From the NCBI GenBank assembly GCA_951802115.1, contig CATOPL010000002.1, positions 186,001 to 250,000 on the forward strand: DNA of 64,000 nucleotides. Reading direction: 5' to 3'. Each line of letters begins with the position of its first letter. The first letter of the stretch is position 1. Under the pieces are notes generated by a model. That model made no database searches and had not been told where the DNA came from. It saw only the letters and a list, made by a program, of their open reading frames with translations. Both the position numbers and the translations under genes were made by a program. Source of the stretch: an uncultured Lachnospiraceae bacterium (GTDB taxonomy: Bacteria > Bacillota > Clostridia > Lachnospirales > Lachnospiraceae). Shown here piece by piece: positions 1-8,937 of the stretch.

Positions 1-1
1 C

Positions 2-586
2 CTGCCGCAGAAATTTGTACTGAAGTGTAATCACGGAGCAGGCTATAATATTATCTGTACAGATAAAGATAAGCTGGACTCTGTGGCGGAGACAAAACGA
101 TTGTCAGGATGGCTGAAAGAGAAATACTGGCGCACGCATGCAGAGATACAGTATCGTTATATAACCCCCCGAATTATCTGTGAAACATATCTGCAGCCGG
201 AATCCGGAAGAGTTCCGGATGATTACAAGGTTTTTTGTTTTGATGGGAAAGCGGAATATATTATGCTCTGCAGAGGAAGAGGCAGCGAACGTGAAAAGTT
301 CTATTTTGTAGATAAGAACTGGAATTTCCTGCCATGGGAGATCAATTCGGTGGGAGATGATACAAGCGGAATCAAACGTCCTTCCTGTCTGAAAGAGCTT
401 TTTGCATATGCCGAAAAGCTTTCAGCCGGTTTTCCGTTTGTCAGAATTGATTTTTATGTACTTGGTGACAGAATCTATTTTGGAGAGATGACTTTTACGC
501 CGTGCGGATGCCTGGATCCATATTATACGGAGGAAGGATATAAGGTTCTGAGCAGACGGCTGAAACTGGGAGTATCGGATGTTTAA
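2..586 (+). CDS. TupA-like ATP-grasp protein (5' partial)
   Basis: The frame is open from the first bases of the window, so the N-terminus lies upstream; 194 residues are visible. The sequence resembles the TupA-like ATP-grasp family found in polysaccharide loci. Visible landmarks are KFVLKCNHGAGYN (start of the ATP-binding region), DYKVFCFDGK, and a C-terminal metal/ATP-binding stretch FVRIDFYVLGDRIYFGEMTF. Family members are thought to ligate or transfer amino acids or other carboxylates to glycans, but the substrate cannot be read from sequence. The stop overlaps the next start by 8 bases, indicating translational coupling with the polysaccharide operon. An internal GTG at 83 is unlikely to be the true start because conserved sequence precedes it. 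Confidence 0.7.
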   Translation: MPQKFVLKCNHGAGYNIICTDKDKLDSVAETKRLSGWLKEKYWRTHAEIQYRYITPRIICETYLQPESGRVPDDYKVFCFDGKAEYIMLCRGRGSEREKFYFVDKNWNFLPWEINSVGDDTSGIKRPSCLKELFAYAEKLSAGFPFVRIDFYVLGDRIYFGEMTFTPCGCLDPYYTEEGYKVLSRRLKLGVSDV

Positions 587-2453
587 AAATAAAAGCAGGA
601 AAATGATATATCGGATCCTTTTGCTGATGCTGGCGGATGCCTGGATCATTACTATATCAGGGCCGCTGGCAGTGTATATTCGTTATAATCTGGTTTTTGA
701 ACCGCGGGCAGTGGAATTTATAGAGAATATACTGCACTATCTTCCGTTAAATCTTGCGGCTACTTTGGTCGTGTTTATGCTGTGCAGGCTGTATCGCGGA
801 ATATGGAAGTATGCCAGCGCGTCAGACTTGGTGAACATTCTGGCTGGCTGTGCTCTGTCTGCACTGATGCAGACGGCCGGAATGAAGCTGATGGGACTGG
901 AATTCCCCAGAAGTTATCCGATTATGTATTTTGTTATTCTGACCATGGGCATCAGTGTTTTTCGCTTTATGTACCGTATTCTGGGATATTTCCAGTCCAG
1001 GCGGGAAGGGATGCTCAAGGCGGGAAAAAAGAACACTATGATCGTAGGTGCGGGTGAGGCCGGATACACGCTGCTTAAAGAGCTTCAGAACAGCCGGTTT
1101 GTGGAACAAAACGTACAGTGTATCGTGGACGACGATCCCGGTAAAAAAGGGAAATATTTAAGAGGTGTGCTGGTTGCCGGCAGCCGCTATGATATCTGCC
1201 GTTTGGCCAGCGAATACGATATTGATGAGATTATGATCGCGATTCCGTCTGCATCGCATACAACGAGACAGGAGATTCTGGATATCTGCAGCCAGACGAG
1301 CTGCAAGCTGAGAGTGCTTCCGGGCCTTTATCAGCTGGTGAACGGTGAAGTCAGCGTATCCAGACTTCGAAACGTGGAGATCGAGGATCTGTTGGGAAGG
1401 GATCCGGTAGATACGAAAGTAGACAGTATTATGGATTATGTGGCCGGCAGAACAGTTCTGGTGACAGGAGGGGGAGGTTCGATCGGGAGCGAGCTTTGCC
1501 GGCAGATTGCAAGGCATGAACCCAGACGTCTGATTATTTTTGATATTTATGAAAATAATGTATACGATATCCAACAGGAGTTAAAACGCAGTTATCCGGC
1601 GCTGGATCTGACCGTGTTGATCGGGTCTGTCAGGAATACGCACAGAATTAATAATGTGTTTGATAAATACCGTCCGGAGATTGTCTATCATGCGGCAGCT
1701 CACAAACATGTGCCTCTGATGGAAGACAGTCCGAATGAAGCCATAAAAAACAATGTTCTGGGCACATATAAGACGGCGCAGGCGGCGGATCGCTTTCATG
1801 CATCCCGTTTTGTGCTGATTTCTACGGACAAGGCGGTGAATCCTACCAATATTATGGGCGCTTCCAAACGTCTGTGTGAGATGGTGATTCAGATGATGAA
1901 CCATCGGTCGAATACGGAGTTTGTAGCGGTGCGTTTTGGAAATGTACTCGGAAGCAACGGGAGCGTGATTCCGCTGTTTAAAAAGCAGATTGAAGAGGGC
2001 GGTCCTGTGACCGTAACGCATCCGGATATTATCCGTTATTTTATGACGATTCCCGAGGCGGTCTCTTTGGTTTTGCAGGCAGGTGCACAGGCAAAAGGTG
2101 GAGAAATCTTTGTTCTTGATATGGGAAAGCCGGTCAAAATTCTTGATCTGGCCTTGAATCTGATCCGTTTGTCAGGATACAGACCATACGAAGATATTGA
2201 CATAAAATTTACCGGTCTGAGACCCGGGGAAAAGCTTTACGAAGAACTTTTGATGAGTGAGGAAGGACTTCAAAGTACAGATAATGAACTGATTCATATT
2301 GGAAAACCGATTGAATTTGACGAGGAAAAGTTCTGCAGGCAGCTTGAGGAACTGGACGAGCTGTCCCGGCAGGACAGTCCCTGCATTAAAGAAAAAGTGA
2401 TGGAGATTGTTCCGACGTATCATGCAGAACCACATGATGGAAGAGAGGTATAA
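579..2453 (+). CDS. PglF/CapD-like membrane UDP-sugar 4,6-dehydratase
   Basis: A 624-residue protein with about four N-terminal membrane segments (residues 10-130) and two Rossmann domains. The first carries GAGEAGY at 157-163, the second TGGGGSIGSE at 296-305. The catalytic stretch STDKAVNPTNIMGASKR (415-431) has T416-D417-K418 and a Met in place of the usual YxxxK tyrosine, a hallmark of the large PglF/WbpM/CapD dehydratases. These convert UDP-GlcNAc to the 4-keto-6-deoxy sugar. Because the PglE-like aminotransferase follows immediately, the product is probably aminated at C4. Length and domain order are typical of the family. The exact 5-epimerisation outcome cannot be determined here. Confidence 0.9.
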   Translation: MFKNKSRKMIYRILLLMLADAWIITISGPLAVYIRYNLVFEPRAVEFIENILHYLPLNLAATLVVFMLCRLYRGIWKYASASDLVNILAGCALSALMQTAGMKLMGLEFPRSYPIMYFVILTMGISVFRFMYRILGYFQSRREGMLKAGKKNTMIVGAGEAGYTLLKELQNSRFVEQNVQCIVDDDPGKKGKYLRGVLVAGSRYDICRLASEYDIDEIMIAIPSASHTTRQEILDICSQTSCKLRVLPGLYQLVNGEVSVSRLRNVEIEDLLGRDPVDTKVDSIMDYVAGRTVLVTGGGGSIGSELCRQIARHEPRRLIIFDIYENNVYDIQQELKRSYPALDLTVLIGSVRNTHRINNVFDKYRPEIVYHAAAHKHVPLMEDSPNEAIKNNVLGTYKTAQAADRFHASRFVLISTDKAVNPTNIMGASKRLCEMVIQMMNHRSNTEFVAVRFGNVLGSNGSVIPLFKKQIEEGGPVTVTHPDIIRYFMTIPEAVSLVLQAGAQAKGGEIFVLDMGKPVKILDLALNLIRLSGYRPYEDIDIKFTGLRPGEKLYEELLMSEEGLQSTDNELIHIGKPIEFDEEKFCRQLEELDELSRQDSPCIKEKVMEIVPTYHAEPHDGREV

Positions 2454-2455
2454 AA

Positions 2456-3592
2456 ATGGCGCATATATATCTTGCATCTCCTCATATGAGTGAGGAAGGT
2501 TATGAGCAGCAGTATATAAAAGAGGCTTTTGATACCAACTGGATTGCGCCTCTGGGGAAAAATGTCGATGAATTTGAAAGAGAACTGTCTGCTGTTGTAG
2601 GTGCGGAAGATGCAGCGGCTCTGTCTTCAGGAACCTCTGCGCTTCATCTGGCATTAAAGGCGGCAGGAGTAAAGGAGGGAGATCCCGTTTTTTGTCAGGA
2701 TCTTACCTTTTCTGCGACGGTCAATCCCGTTTTATATGAAAAAGCAGTCCCTGTGTTTATCGACAGTGACCGTCAGACATGGAATATGTCACCGGAGGCG
2801 CTGGAGAAGGCATTTGATAAATATCCGAATGTGAAGGCTGTGATACCGGTGCACCTTTACGGACTGCCTGCCAATATGGAACAGATTATGAAGATATGCA
2901 GGAAGCATGGGGTTCCGGTTATTGAGGACGCAGCGGAGAGCTTGGGTTCCTGGTATCACGGACAGCATACAGGGACATTTGGAGATTACGGCGTATTTTC
3001 ATTTAACGGCAATAAAATTATTACTACCTCCGGCGGAGGCATGCTGGTCTGCAATCTGGAAGGGCAGGTGCAGGAGCGGATCAAAAAAGTCAGATTCTGG
3101 GCGACCCAGGCCAGAGAACCGGCACGTCATTATGAACATAAAGAAATAGGATATAACTACCGCATGAGCAATATTGTCGCGGGAATTGGGAGAGGCCAGC
3201 TGAAGGTGCTGGAACAAAGAGTGGAGCAAAAACGCCATATTTTTGCATATTATCAGGAGCATCTGGGGAATCTGGAAGGAATTTCTTTTATGCCGATGCA
3301 TGAGAAAGAGCGGGCAAATTGCTGGCTGAGTGTGATACAGCTTGCTCAGGAATGCCCCGTGCGTCCGCTGGATGTGATGATCGCTCTGGAAAAAGGTGAC
3401 ATTGAAAGTCGTCCGGTGTGGAAACCGATGCATCTGCAGCCGGTGTTTGCAGGATATGATTATATTGACAACGGCAACGTCGGCGCGGAATTGTTCCGCC
3501 GCGGCGTATGTCTGCCCAGTGATACAAAAATGACGGAGGCGGATCTGGAACGGATTTGCAGTATCATAAAAGATTTGTGGGTGAAAAAATAA
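2456..3592 (+). CDS. PglE-like DegT/DnrJ/EryC1 sugar aminotransferase
   Basis: A 378-residue PLP-dependent sugar aminotransferase. The PLP lysine is K187 in FNGNKIITTSGGG, the PLP-nitrogen aspartate is D158 in VIEDAAES, and SSGTSALHL (57-65) binds the phosphate. The opening IYLASPHMS and the TNWIAPLGKNVDEFE stretch resemble PglE and related enzymes that aminate UDP-4-keto-6-deoxy-GlcNAc at C4. It starts 2 bases after the dehydratase stop, with GAGG just upstream, so the two are co-translated. Expected product: UDP-4-amino-4,6-dideoxy-GlcNAc (or a C4 epimer). The next gene is an ATP-grasp ligase rather than the PglD acetyltransferase of the Campylobacter pathway. Confidence 0.88.
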   Translation: MAHIYLASPHMSEEGYEQQYIKEAFDTNWIAPLGKNVDEFERELSAVVGAEDAAALSSGTSALHLALKAAGVKEGDPVFCQDLTFSATVNPVLYEKAVPVFIDSDRQTWNMSPEALEKAFDKYPNVKAVIPVHLYGLPANMEQIMKICRKHGVPVIEDAAESLGSWYHGQHTGTFGDYGVFSFNGNKIITTSGGGMLVCNLEGQVQERIKKVRFWATQAREPARHYEHKEIGYNYRMSNIVAGIGRGQLKVLEQRVEQKRHIFAYYQEHLGNLEGISFMPMHEKERANCWLSVIQLAQECPVRPLDVMIALEKGDIESRPVWKPMHLQPVFAGYDYIDNGNVGAELFRRGVCLPSDTKMTEADLERICSIIKDLWVKK

Positions 3593-3670
3593 AGGCGACA
3601 GCTATAAACCGGCTTTATAATGAGTAAACTAAAAACAGACAGGAACAGTCGATCGCAGAGGAAGCAGAGA

Positions 3671-4645
3671 ATGAATATTCTGATATTAAGCTGTGGAACA
3701 AGAAACAAAATTGTACAGTATATGAAAAAAGAACTTCTCGGGAAAGGGAACGTGATTGCGACGGATATGAGTCCCAATGCGCCGGCGCTCTATGAGGCGG
3801 ACAGGTATTATCTGGTGCCCAGAATGACGGCTCCAGGGTATCTGGATGTGATTTTTGACATCTGCAGAAAAGAACAGATCAGCGGGGTGTTTTCTCTGAT
3901 CGATCCGGAACTGTCTCTGCTGGCAAAGCATGAAGATGAATTCCGAAGGCTCGGAGTGACGGTGATGGGTTCTTCCTATGAGCTGTGTGAACGAACTCTG
4001 GACAAATGGCTGATGTATCAGTGGCTTCAGGAACACGGTTATGCCTGTGCAAAAAGTTATATTGACAGAGACTGTTTTTACGATGCAGTAGAAAACCAAG
4101 ATATCGCATTTCCTGTGTTTGTAAAACCTGCAAAAGGCAGCGCAAGCATTGCGGTCACAACGGCAGAGGACCGGGAGACTGTGGATGTTTTCATGGACCA
4201 CTCGGACGGGTTGCTGATTCAGGAATATTTAAGAGGACAGGAGATCGGAGTGGACTGTTACATTGACATGATCAGTGGAGAAGTGATTTCTGTCTTCTGC
4301 AAAAAGAAACTGGTCATGCGTGCCGGAGAGACGGACAAGGGTCTTTCCTTCAAGGATGAAAAACTGTTTGGGCTGGTGGAGCGTTTTGTAAAAGAAAGCG
4401 GTTTTCGAGGACAGATTGACATTGATATTTTTGACGTGGACGGAGTTTATTACATCTCGGAGGTCAATCCCAGATTTGGCGGCGGTTATCCTCATGCCTA
4501 TGAGGCAGGAGTGAACCATATGAAATACATTGTTCGCAATCTGGAAGGAAAGCCGAATGTTCCGGAGATCGGAAACTATGAGGAAGGGCTGGTCATGATG
4601 AAGTATAATGAAATCATGATCCGCAGGGAGGATATGCCACAGTGA
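3671..4645 (+). CDS. ATP-grasp carboxylate-amine ligase (PglB2-like modification domain)
   Basis: A 324-residue ATP-grasp protein. I chose ATG 3671 because it follows GAGGAAGCAGAG and begins a canonical first strand (MNILILSCG); the in-frame ATG 51 bases upstream has no ribosome site. ATP-binding landmarks are the VFVKPAKGSAS loop (K152), IQEYL (E185) and SEVNPRFGGGYP with E264, N266 and R268. The fold is that of carbamoyl-phosphate-synthase-like ligases, which form an acyl phosphate and then an amide. Lying between a PglE-like aminotransferase and a PglC-like transferase, it takes the place of the PglD acetyltransferase. Neisseria PglB2 fuses a PglC domain to an ATP-grasp domain and yields a glyceramido sugar, so this may be the unfused equivalent. 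The acyl substrate is unknown. Confidence 0.75.
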   Translation: MNILILSCGTRNKIVQYMKKELLGKGNVIATDMSPNAPALYEADRYYLVPRMTAPGYLDVIFDICRKEQISGVFSLIDPELSLLAKHEDEFRRLGVTVMGSSYELCERTLDKWLMYQWLQEHGYACAKSYIDRDCFYDAVENQDIAFPVFVKPAKGSASIAVTTAEDRETVDVFMDHSDGLLIQEYLRGQEIGVDCYIDMISGEVISVFCKKKLVMRAGETDKGLSFKDEKLFGLVERFVKESGFRGQIDIDIFDVDGVYYISEVNPRFGGGYPHAYEAGVNHMKYIVRNLEGKPNVPEIGNYEEGLVMMKYNEIMIRREDMPQ

Positions 4646-5277
4646 GACAGGGAGTATACGCCAGATATGTGAAAAGAATACTGGACAAGGTGCTTTCCGG
4701 GACGGCGCTGATTGTTTTCAGTCCTGTTATGGCAGTGACTGCCTGCCTTGTACGGATAAAGCTTGGGAGTCCGGTCATTTTCTGCCAGGAACGTCCCGGC
4801 AGGAACGAAAAAATTTTTCGAATGTATAAGTTCCGGACGATGACGGATGCCCGCGACAAAAAAGGCAGGCTTCTTCCGGATGAAAAGAGACTGACGGAAT
4901 TTGGAAGCTTTCTGCGCAGAACGAGCCTGGACGAGCTTCCGGAGCTGTGGAATATTTTTAAAGGAGATATGAGTATCGTAGGACCGCGGCCGCTGCTGTG
5001 CAGTTATTTGCCTTACTATACAAAAAGAGAGCGACTCCGGCATAAAGTGATGCCGGGGCTTACCGGACTTTCACAGGTAAACGGACGCAATCTTCTGGCA
5101 TGGGATGATCGTCTGGAGATGGACGCAGTATATGCGGAGCATATTACATTTCTGGGAGACATGAAGATTATTCTGAAGACAGCGGCAAAAGTATTTGAAC
5201 GGGACGGCGTTGCGGTCAATACGGCGGCCGTGGAGCCGAATCTGGCAGAAGAACGCAGAAAAAGAAAAGGAAGCTGA
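4642..5277 (+). CDS. PglC-like phosphoglycosyl transferase (initiating enzyme)
   Basis: A 211-residue bacterial sugar transferase of the small monotopic PglC type. It has one N-terminal re-entrant membrane helix (about residues 10-35), then QERPGRNEKIFRMYKFRTM, the RTSLDELPELWNIFKGDMS block containing the D-E catalytic pair, and VGPRPLL. It should transfer a sugar-1-phosphate from UDP-sugar to undecaprenyl phosphate at the inner face of the membrane, starting a lipid-linked repeat unit. The GTG start overlaps the ATP-grasp stop in a GTGA arrangement. Given the preceding genes, the likely donor is a UDP-2,4-diamino-trideoxyhexose derivative. A second, larger initiating transferase lies at 29630. 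Confidence 0.9.
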   Translation: MRQGVYARYVKRILDKVLSGTALIVFSPVMAVTACLVRIKLGSPVIFCQERPGRNEKIFRMYKFRTMTDARDKKGRLLPDEKRLTEFGSFLRRTSLDELPELWNIFKGDMSIVGPRPLLCSYLPYYTKRERLRHKVMPGLTGLSQVNGRNLLAWDDRLEMDAVYAEHITFLGDMKIILKTAAKVFERDGVAVNTAAVEPNLAEERRKRKGS

Positions 5278-5280
5278 CGG

Positions 5281-6567
5281 ATGAAGAAACTGTGGATACT
5301 GAATCATCATTCCGGCCTGGAAGGGGACCGTCATTTTGAGCTGGCAAAAGAATTTGCCAAAGAGGGTCTGGAGACTGTAGTATTTTTGTCTGCTTACAGT
5401 CACAGAGGAGGTAGTTACTTATATGAGAAAGAAGTGACGGTTCGAAAGGTGGCGGAGCATATCACTTATGTTTGGCTGCGCACTGCGCCTGCCTATCATG
5501 GCAACGGTCCTGCCCGGATTGTAAATATGATGGACTACAGCAGGCTTATGAAAAAATATGGGCGGAATTTCTATGAGAAGTTTGGTGTTCCGGACGCGGT
5601 CATCGGTTCATCGGTTCATCCGTTTGCATGGGAGAGCGCATACAGCATTGCAAAAAGGAACCATATCCCGTTTATCTGTGAGATACGGGATTTCTGGCCG
5701 CTGTCATTTATTGAAATGTACGGCTGGTCAAAATTCCATCCGATCTGTCTGCTGTTCTCTCTTCTGGAGCGAAGAGCCTATCGCAGGGCGGATGCGATTG
5801 TGACTTCGATGGAATTTGGGTATCGATATCTGGAGCAGTTTTCTTATGTAGACAGAAAACGTATTTACTGGATTCCAAACGGGTATCATACAGAAGGAAT
5901 TGACGAGGTGATTCAGAGCGGAAATGTCCGGCTTTCAGAGGATCTTCGGAGTTATCTTGAAGACCACTGGTGTGCGGTGTACACAGGAAGTTTTGTGGAT
6001 TCGGAATGTCTGCTGGACCTTTTGGATACCGCAGCGTATATGCAAAAGCAGGGAATGGATCATATAAAGTTCGCATTCATCGGGGATGGACATCTGCGAG
6101 CCCGGATGGAGGAGCGGGCAGAACGGGAAAAGCTGACCAACGTGAGGATTTTTTCCAGAATTGAGAGTCGTCAGGTGGCGGTGGCTTTATCAAAAGCAAA
6201 GGTCTGCATCGCTGCTTTAAAAGACGACAGGGTACTCAACGATCTGGGACTGAGCCTGAATAAACTGAACGATTATCTTTATTCGGGGAATCCGACGGTA
6301 TTTGCCTGTAATTCTGCAAATGTGGTGGGAGATTCCGGCGCAGGTATCGTGGTACCCTGCGGGGACTCAAAAGCCTATGCGGAGGCGCTGATGACCGTAT
6401 ATCAGATGCCCGGGGAGCAGCGCAGGGCTATGGGAGAAAAAGGGCGCAGAACGATTCGTGAGAAGTACAGCTATTCGCTGCTGGCAAAACGTTATCTGGA
6501 TATACTGGTGCAGGCAGAGAACTGCAGAAAAAAGAGGAGAGACCATGAAACAGCTACTGTTGGATAA
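5281..6567 (+). CDS. GT4 glycosyltransferase, WbuB-like
   Basis: A 428-residue GT-B glycosyltransferase. The N-terminal domain has WILNHHSGLEGDRHFELA and GSSVHPFAWESA, then CEIRDFWPLSFIE, all typical of WbuB-like enzymes. The C-terminal donor domain has YTGSFVDSE, FIGDGHLR and the nucleotide-binding region around KLNDYLYSGNPTVFA. It probably adds the second sugar to the lipid carrier made by the PglC-like enzyme encoded 3 bases upstream. Its 3' end overlaps the dehydrogenase gene by 23 bases. It is paralogous to the GT4 at 30963, sharing the WILNH opening and the SSxHP and RDxWP motifs. Donor and linkage are not predictable. Confidence 0.85.
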   Translation: MKKLWILNHHSGLEGDRHFELAKEFAKEGLETVVFLSAYSHRGGSYLYEKEVTVRKVAEHITYVWLRTAPAYHGNGPARIVNMMDYSRLMKKYGRNFYEKFGVPDAVIGSSVHPFAWESAYSIAKRNHIPFICEIRDFWPLSFIEMYGWSKFHPICLLFSLLERRAYRRADAIVTSMEFGYRYLEQFSYVDRKRIYWIPNGYHTEGIDEVIQSGNVRLSEDLRSYLEDHWCAVYTGSFVDSECLLDLLDTAAYMQKQGMDHIKFAFIGDGHLRARMEERAEREKLTNVRIFSRIESRQVAVALSKAKVCIAALKDDRVLNDLGLSLNKLNDYLYSGNPTVFACNSANVVGDSGAGIVVPCGDSKAYAEALMTVYQMPGEQRRAMGEKGRRTIREKYSYSLLAKRYLDILVQAENCRKKRRDHETATVG

Positions 6568-7858
6568 AATTGCGGAAAAAGAAATTGTTGTCGGAGTGAT
6601 CGGACTTGGATATGTGGGACTGCCTCTGGCGGTGGAAAAGGCAAAAGCCGGTTTCAGAACCATTGGCTTTGACGAACAGACGGTGAAAGTGGAGATGGTG
6701 AACCAGGGGCATAATTATATCGGAGATGTGGTGGATAAAGATCTGAAAAGGCTGGTGGAAGAAGGGCTTTTGTCTGCAACTTCGGATTTTGAATTTATCA
6801 AGGATGTAGATTTTATCGCCATCTGTGTGCCGACGCCACTGGACGTTCATCAGGAACCGGATCTGAGTTCTGTGCGCAATTCTACGATAGAGATTGCAAA
6901 ACATCTAAAAGCAAATACCATGGTGGTGCTTGAGTCCACAACTTATCCCGGAACCACGGAAGAACTGGTGCGGCCGCTTTTGGAACAGGGGTCAGGTCTG
7001 ACGTGCGGAGAGGATTTTTATCTTGGATTTTCTCCGGAACGTGTAGATCCGGGAAATCTGATCTATAAGACGAAAAATACGCCGAAAGTGGTGGGCGGGA
7101 TCGGAAAGGATGCGACAGAAGTGATCGCAGCCATGTATCGTTCCGTACTGGAAGGTGATGTCAAAGAAGTGTCTTCTCCTGCGATTGCAGAGATGGAAAA
7201 AATCCTGGAGAATACTTATCGGAATATTAATATTGGCCTGATTAACGAGCTGGCTATGCTCTGCAATGAAATGGGGATCAGCATCTGGGAAGTGATTGAT
7301 GCGGCAAGCACCAAACCTTACGGTTTTCAGCCGTTTTATCCGGGACCGGGGCTTGGAGGACACTGTATCCCTCTGGACCCGTATTATCTGTCATGGAAAG
7401 CAAGAGAATACGGATTTCATACTTCCATGATTGAGAGTTCGATGATGATCAATGACCGTATGCCGGCTTACTGTGTGCAACGCGCAGGAAAGATTCTCAA
7501 CCGTTTTAAAAAAGCGCTTAATGGTTCCAGAGTACTGATTCTGGGAGTGGCATATAAACAGGATATTGACGATTACAGGGAAAGTCCGGCGCTGCGGGTG
7601 ATCGAAGAGCTGGAAAAGACAGGAGCGGAAGTCCTGTATTATGATCCGTGGGTAAAGCAGTATAAATACAAGGGAAGCGTTCAGAACAGTGAACCGGAAC
7701 TCACGCAGGAACTGCTTGAAAGTGCAGATCTTGTCATGGTAACGGCAGCGCACACCAATGTGGACTATGAATTTGTTCAGAAGCATGCAAAGGCTGTCTT
7801 TGATACGAAGAATGTGATGAAAAACTTAGAAAACAGAGTGAATATCGAGGTATTGTAA
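6545..7858 (+). CDS. wbpA: WbpA-like UDP-GlcNAc 6-dehydrogenase
   Basis: A 437-residue nucleotide-sugar dehydrogenase. ATG 6545 follows GGAGAG and gives the family-typical opening before the NAD motif GVIGLGYVGLPLAVEKAKAG; an upstream GTG-type start would add 29 atypical residues. It has the ESTTYPGTTEE substrate loop and the catalytic cysteine in PGLGGHCIPLDPYYLSW. The sequence matches the WbpA group, which oxidises UDP-GlcNAc twice to UDP-GlcNAc uronic acid with NAD+. It is followed at once by WbpB-like, acyltransferase and WbpE-like genes, so it probably feeds a 2,3-diamino uronic acid pathway. It begins inside the end of the preceding glycosyltransferase gene. Confidence 0.88.
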   Translation: MKQLLLDKIAEKEIVVGVIGLGYVGLPLAVEKAKAGFRTIGFDEQTVKVEMVNQGHNYIGDVVDKDLKRLVEEGLLSATSDFEFIKDVDFIAICVPTPLDVHQEPDLSSVRNSTIEIAKHLKANTMVVLESTTYPGTTEELVRPLLEQGSGLTCGEDFYLGFSPERVDPGNLIYKTKNTPKVVGGIGKDATEVIAAMYRSVLEGDVKEVSSPAIAEMEKILENTYRNINIGLINELAMLCNEMGISIWEVIDAASTKPYGFQPFYPGPGLGGHCIPLDPYYLSWKAREYGFHTSMIESSMMINDRMPAYCVQRAGKILNRFKKALNGSRVLILGVAYKQDIDDYRESPALRVIEELEKTGAEVLYYDPWVKQYKYKGSVQNSEPELTQELLESADLVMVTAAHTNVDYEFVQKHAKAVFDTKNVMKNLENRVNIEVL

Positions 7859-8937
7859 TGAAATATGCATTGATCGGGTGCGGACGAATTGCAGGAAATC
7901 ATGTCAGAGCCGTATTGAATAACGGCCTGGAATTTGCAGCGGTATGCGATGTGGTTCCGGAACATATGGAAGAGCTGCTGACCGTACACGGGTTAGAAAA
8001 AGATGAGAAGATTGGGCGTTATACAGATTACCGGAAGATGGTGCAGGAAGTACAGCCGGAGTTAGTGGGTATTGCCACGGAAAGCGGTATTCACGCAGAG
8101 ATTGCTCTTTTTTGTATCGATCATGGAGTGAACTGTATTATTGAAAAACCGGTTGCCATGTGCATGAAAGATGCAGACGAGATTGTCCGGCGTTCCGAGG
8201 AAAAAGGCGTGAAAGTATCGGCCTGTCATCAGAACCGTTTCAATGTTGCGGTACAGGAAACGAGAAGAGCGCTGGAGGCGGGACGTTTCGGAAAACTGTC
8301 TCATGGCTCGGTCCATGTACGCTGGAACCGGAATCAGGGTTATTATGAGCAGGCACCCTGGAGGGGAAGATGGGCGTCGGACGGAGGTGCACTGATGAAT
8401 CAGTGTATTCACGGCATCGATCTGCTTCGCTGGATGTTCGGAGATGAAGTGGAAGAGGTTTACGGGGCGACAAGACAGCAGTTTCATCATTATCTGGAAG
8501 CAGAAGATGTGGGTATGGCTGTCGTAAAATTTAAAAACGGCGCGGTTGCAACCATAGAAGGAACGACAAATGTGTATCCGCAGAATCTGGAAGAAACGCT
8601 GTATGTATTCGGAGAACGGGGGACGGTTAAAATCGGCGGAAAGTCCACCAACAATATTGACGTGTGGGATTTTGCAGACGAGACGGACCGCGATGACGCC
8701 AATAAACACCTTCAGGAAGCTACCAGCAATGTATACGGCAACGGGCATAGCAGTCTGTATGCAGATGTTGTGGAAGCTGTTCAGATGAACAGAAAACCGT
8801 ATGTGGATGCGGTGGCAGGCAGGAACGCTCTGGAGATAGTACTTGCGATTTACAAAAGTCAGAAAGAGGGAAAGCCTGTGAAGCTGCCGCTGACAGACTT
8901 TGGGAGTACGGACATGACAGGAGAGTTTGATGTTTAA
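7858..8937 (+). CDS. wbpB: WbpB-like Gfo/Idh/MocA oxidoreductase (3-dehydrogenase)
   Basis: A 359-residue Gfo/Idh/MocA oxidoreductase. The N-terminal Rossmann motif is YALIGCGRIAGNH and the family EKP motif is IIEKPVAM. The substrate domain has SACHQNRFN and DGGALMNQCIHGIDLLRWM. The start overlaps the previous stop in a TAATG. In the WbpA-B-E pathway this enzyme oxidises C3 of UDP-GlcNAcA to a 3-keto sugar, usually in a coupled cycle with the aminotransferase. The neighbours fit exactly: WbpA-like gene upstream, LpxD-like acyltransferase downstream and WbpE-like aminotransferase 4 kb on in the same operon. Confidence 0.87.
   Translation: MKYALIGCGRIAGNHVRAVLNNGLEFAAVCDVVPEHMEELLTVHGLEKDEKIGRYTDYRKMVQEVQPELVGIATESGIHAEIALFCIDHGVNCIIEKPVAMCMKDADEIVRRSEEKGVKVSACHQNRFNVAVQETRRALEAGRFGKLSHGSVHVRWNRNQGYYEQAPWRGRWASDGGALMNQCIHGIDLLRWMFGDEVEEVYGATRQQFHHYLEAEDVGMAVVKFKNGAVATIEGTTNVYPQNLEETLYVFGERGTVKIGGKSTNNIDVWDFADETDRDDANKHLQEATSNVYGNGHSSLYADVVEAVQMNRKPYVDAVAGRNALEIVLAIYKSQKEGKPVKLPLTDFGSTDMTGEFDV

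Noticed and set aside
3620..3670. Upstream start at 3620 for the ATP-grasp ligase
   Set aside because: There is no ribosome site before it and the added residues are basic and unconserved; ATG 3671 has GAGGAAGCAGAG upstream.
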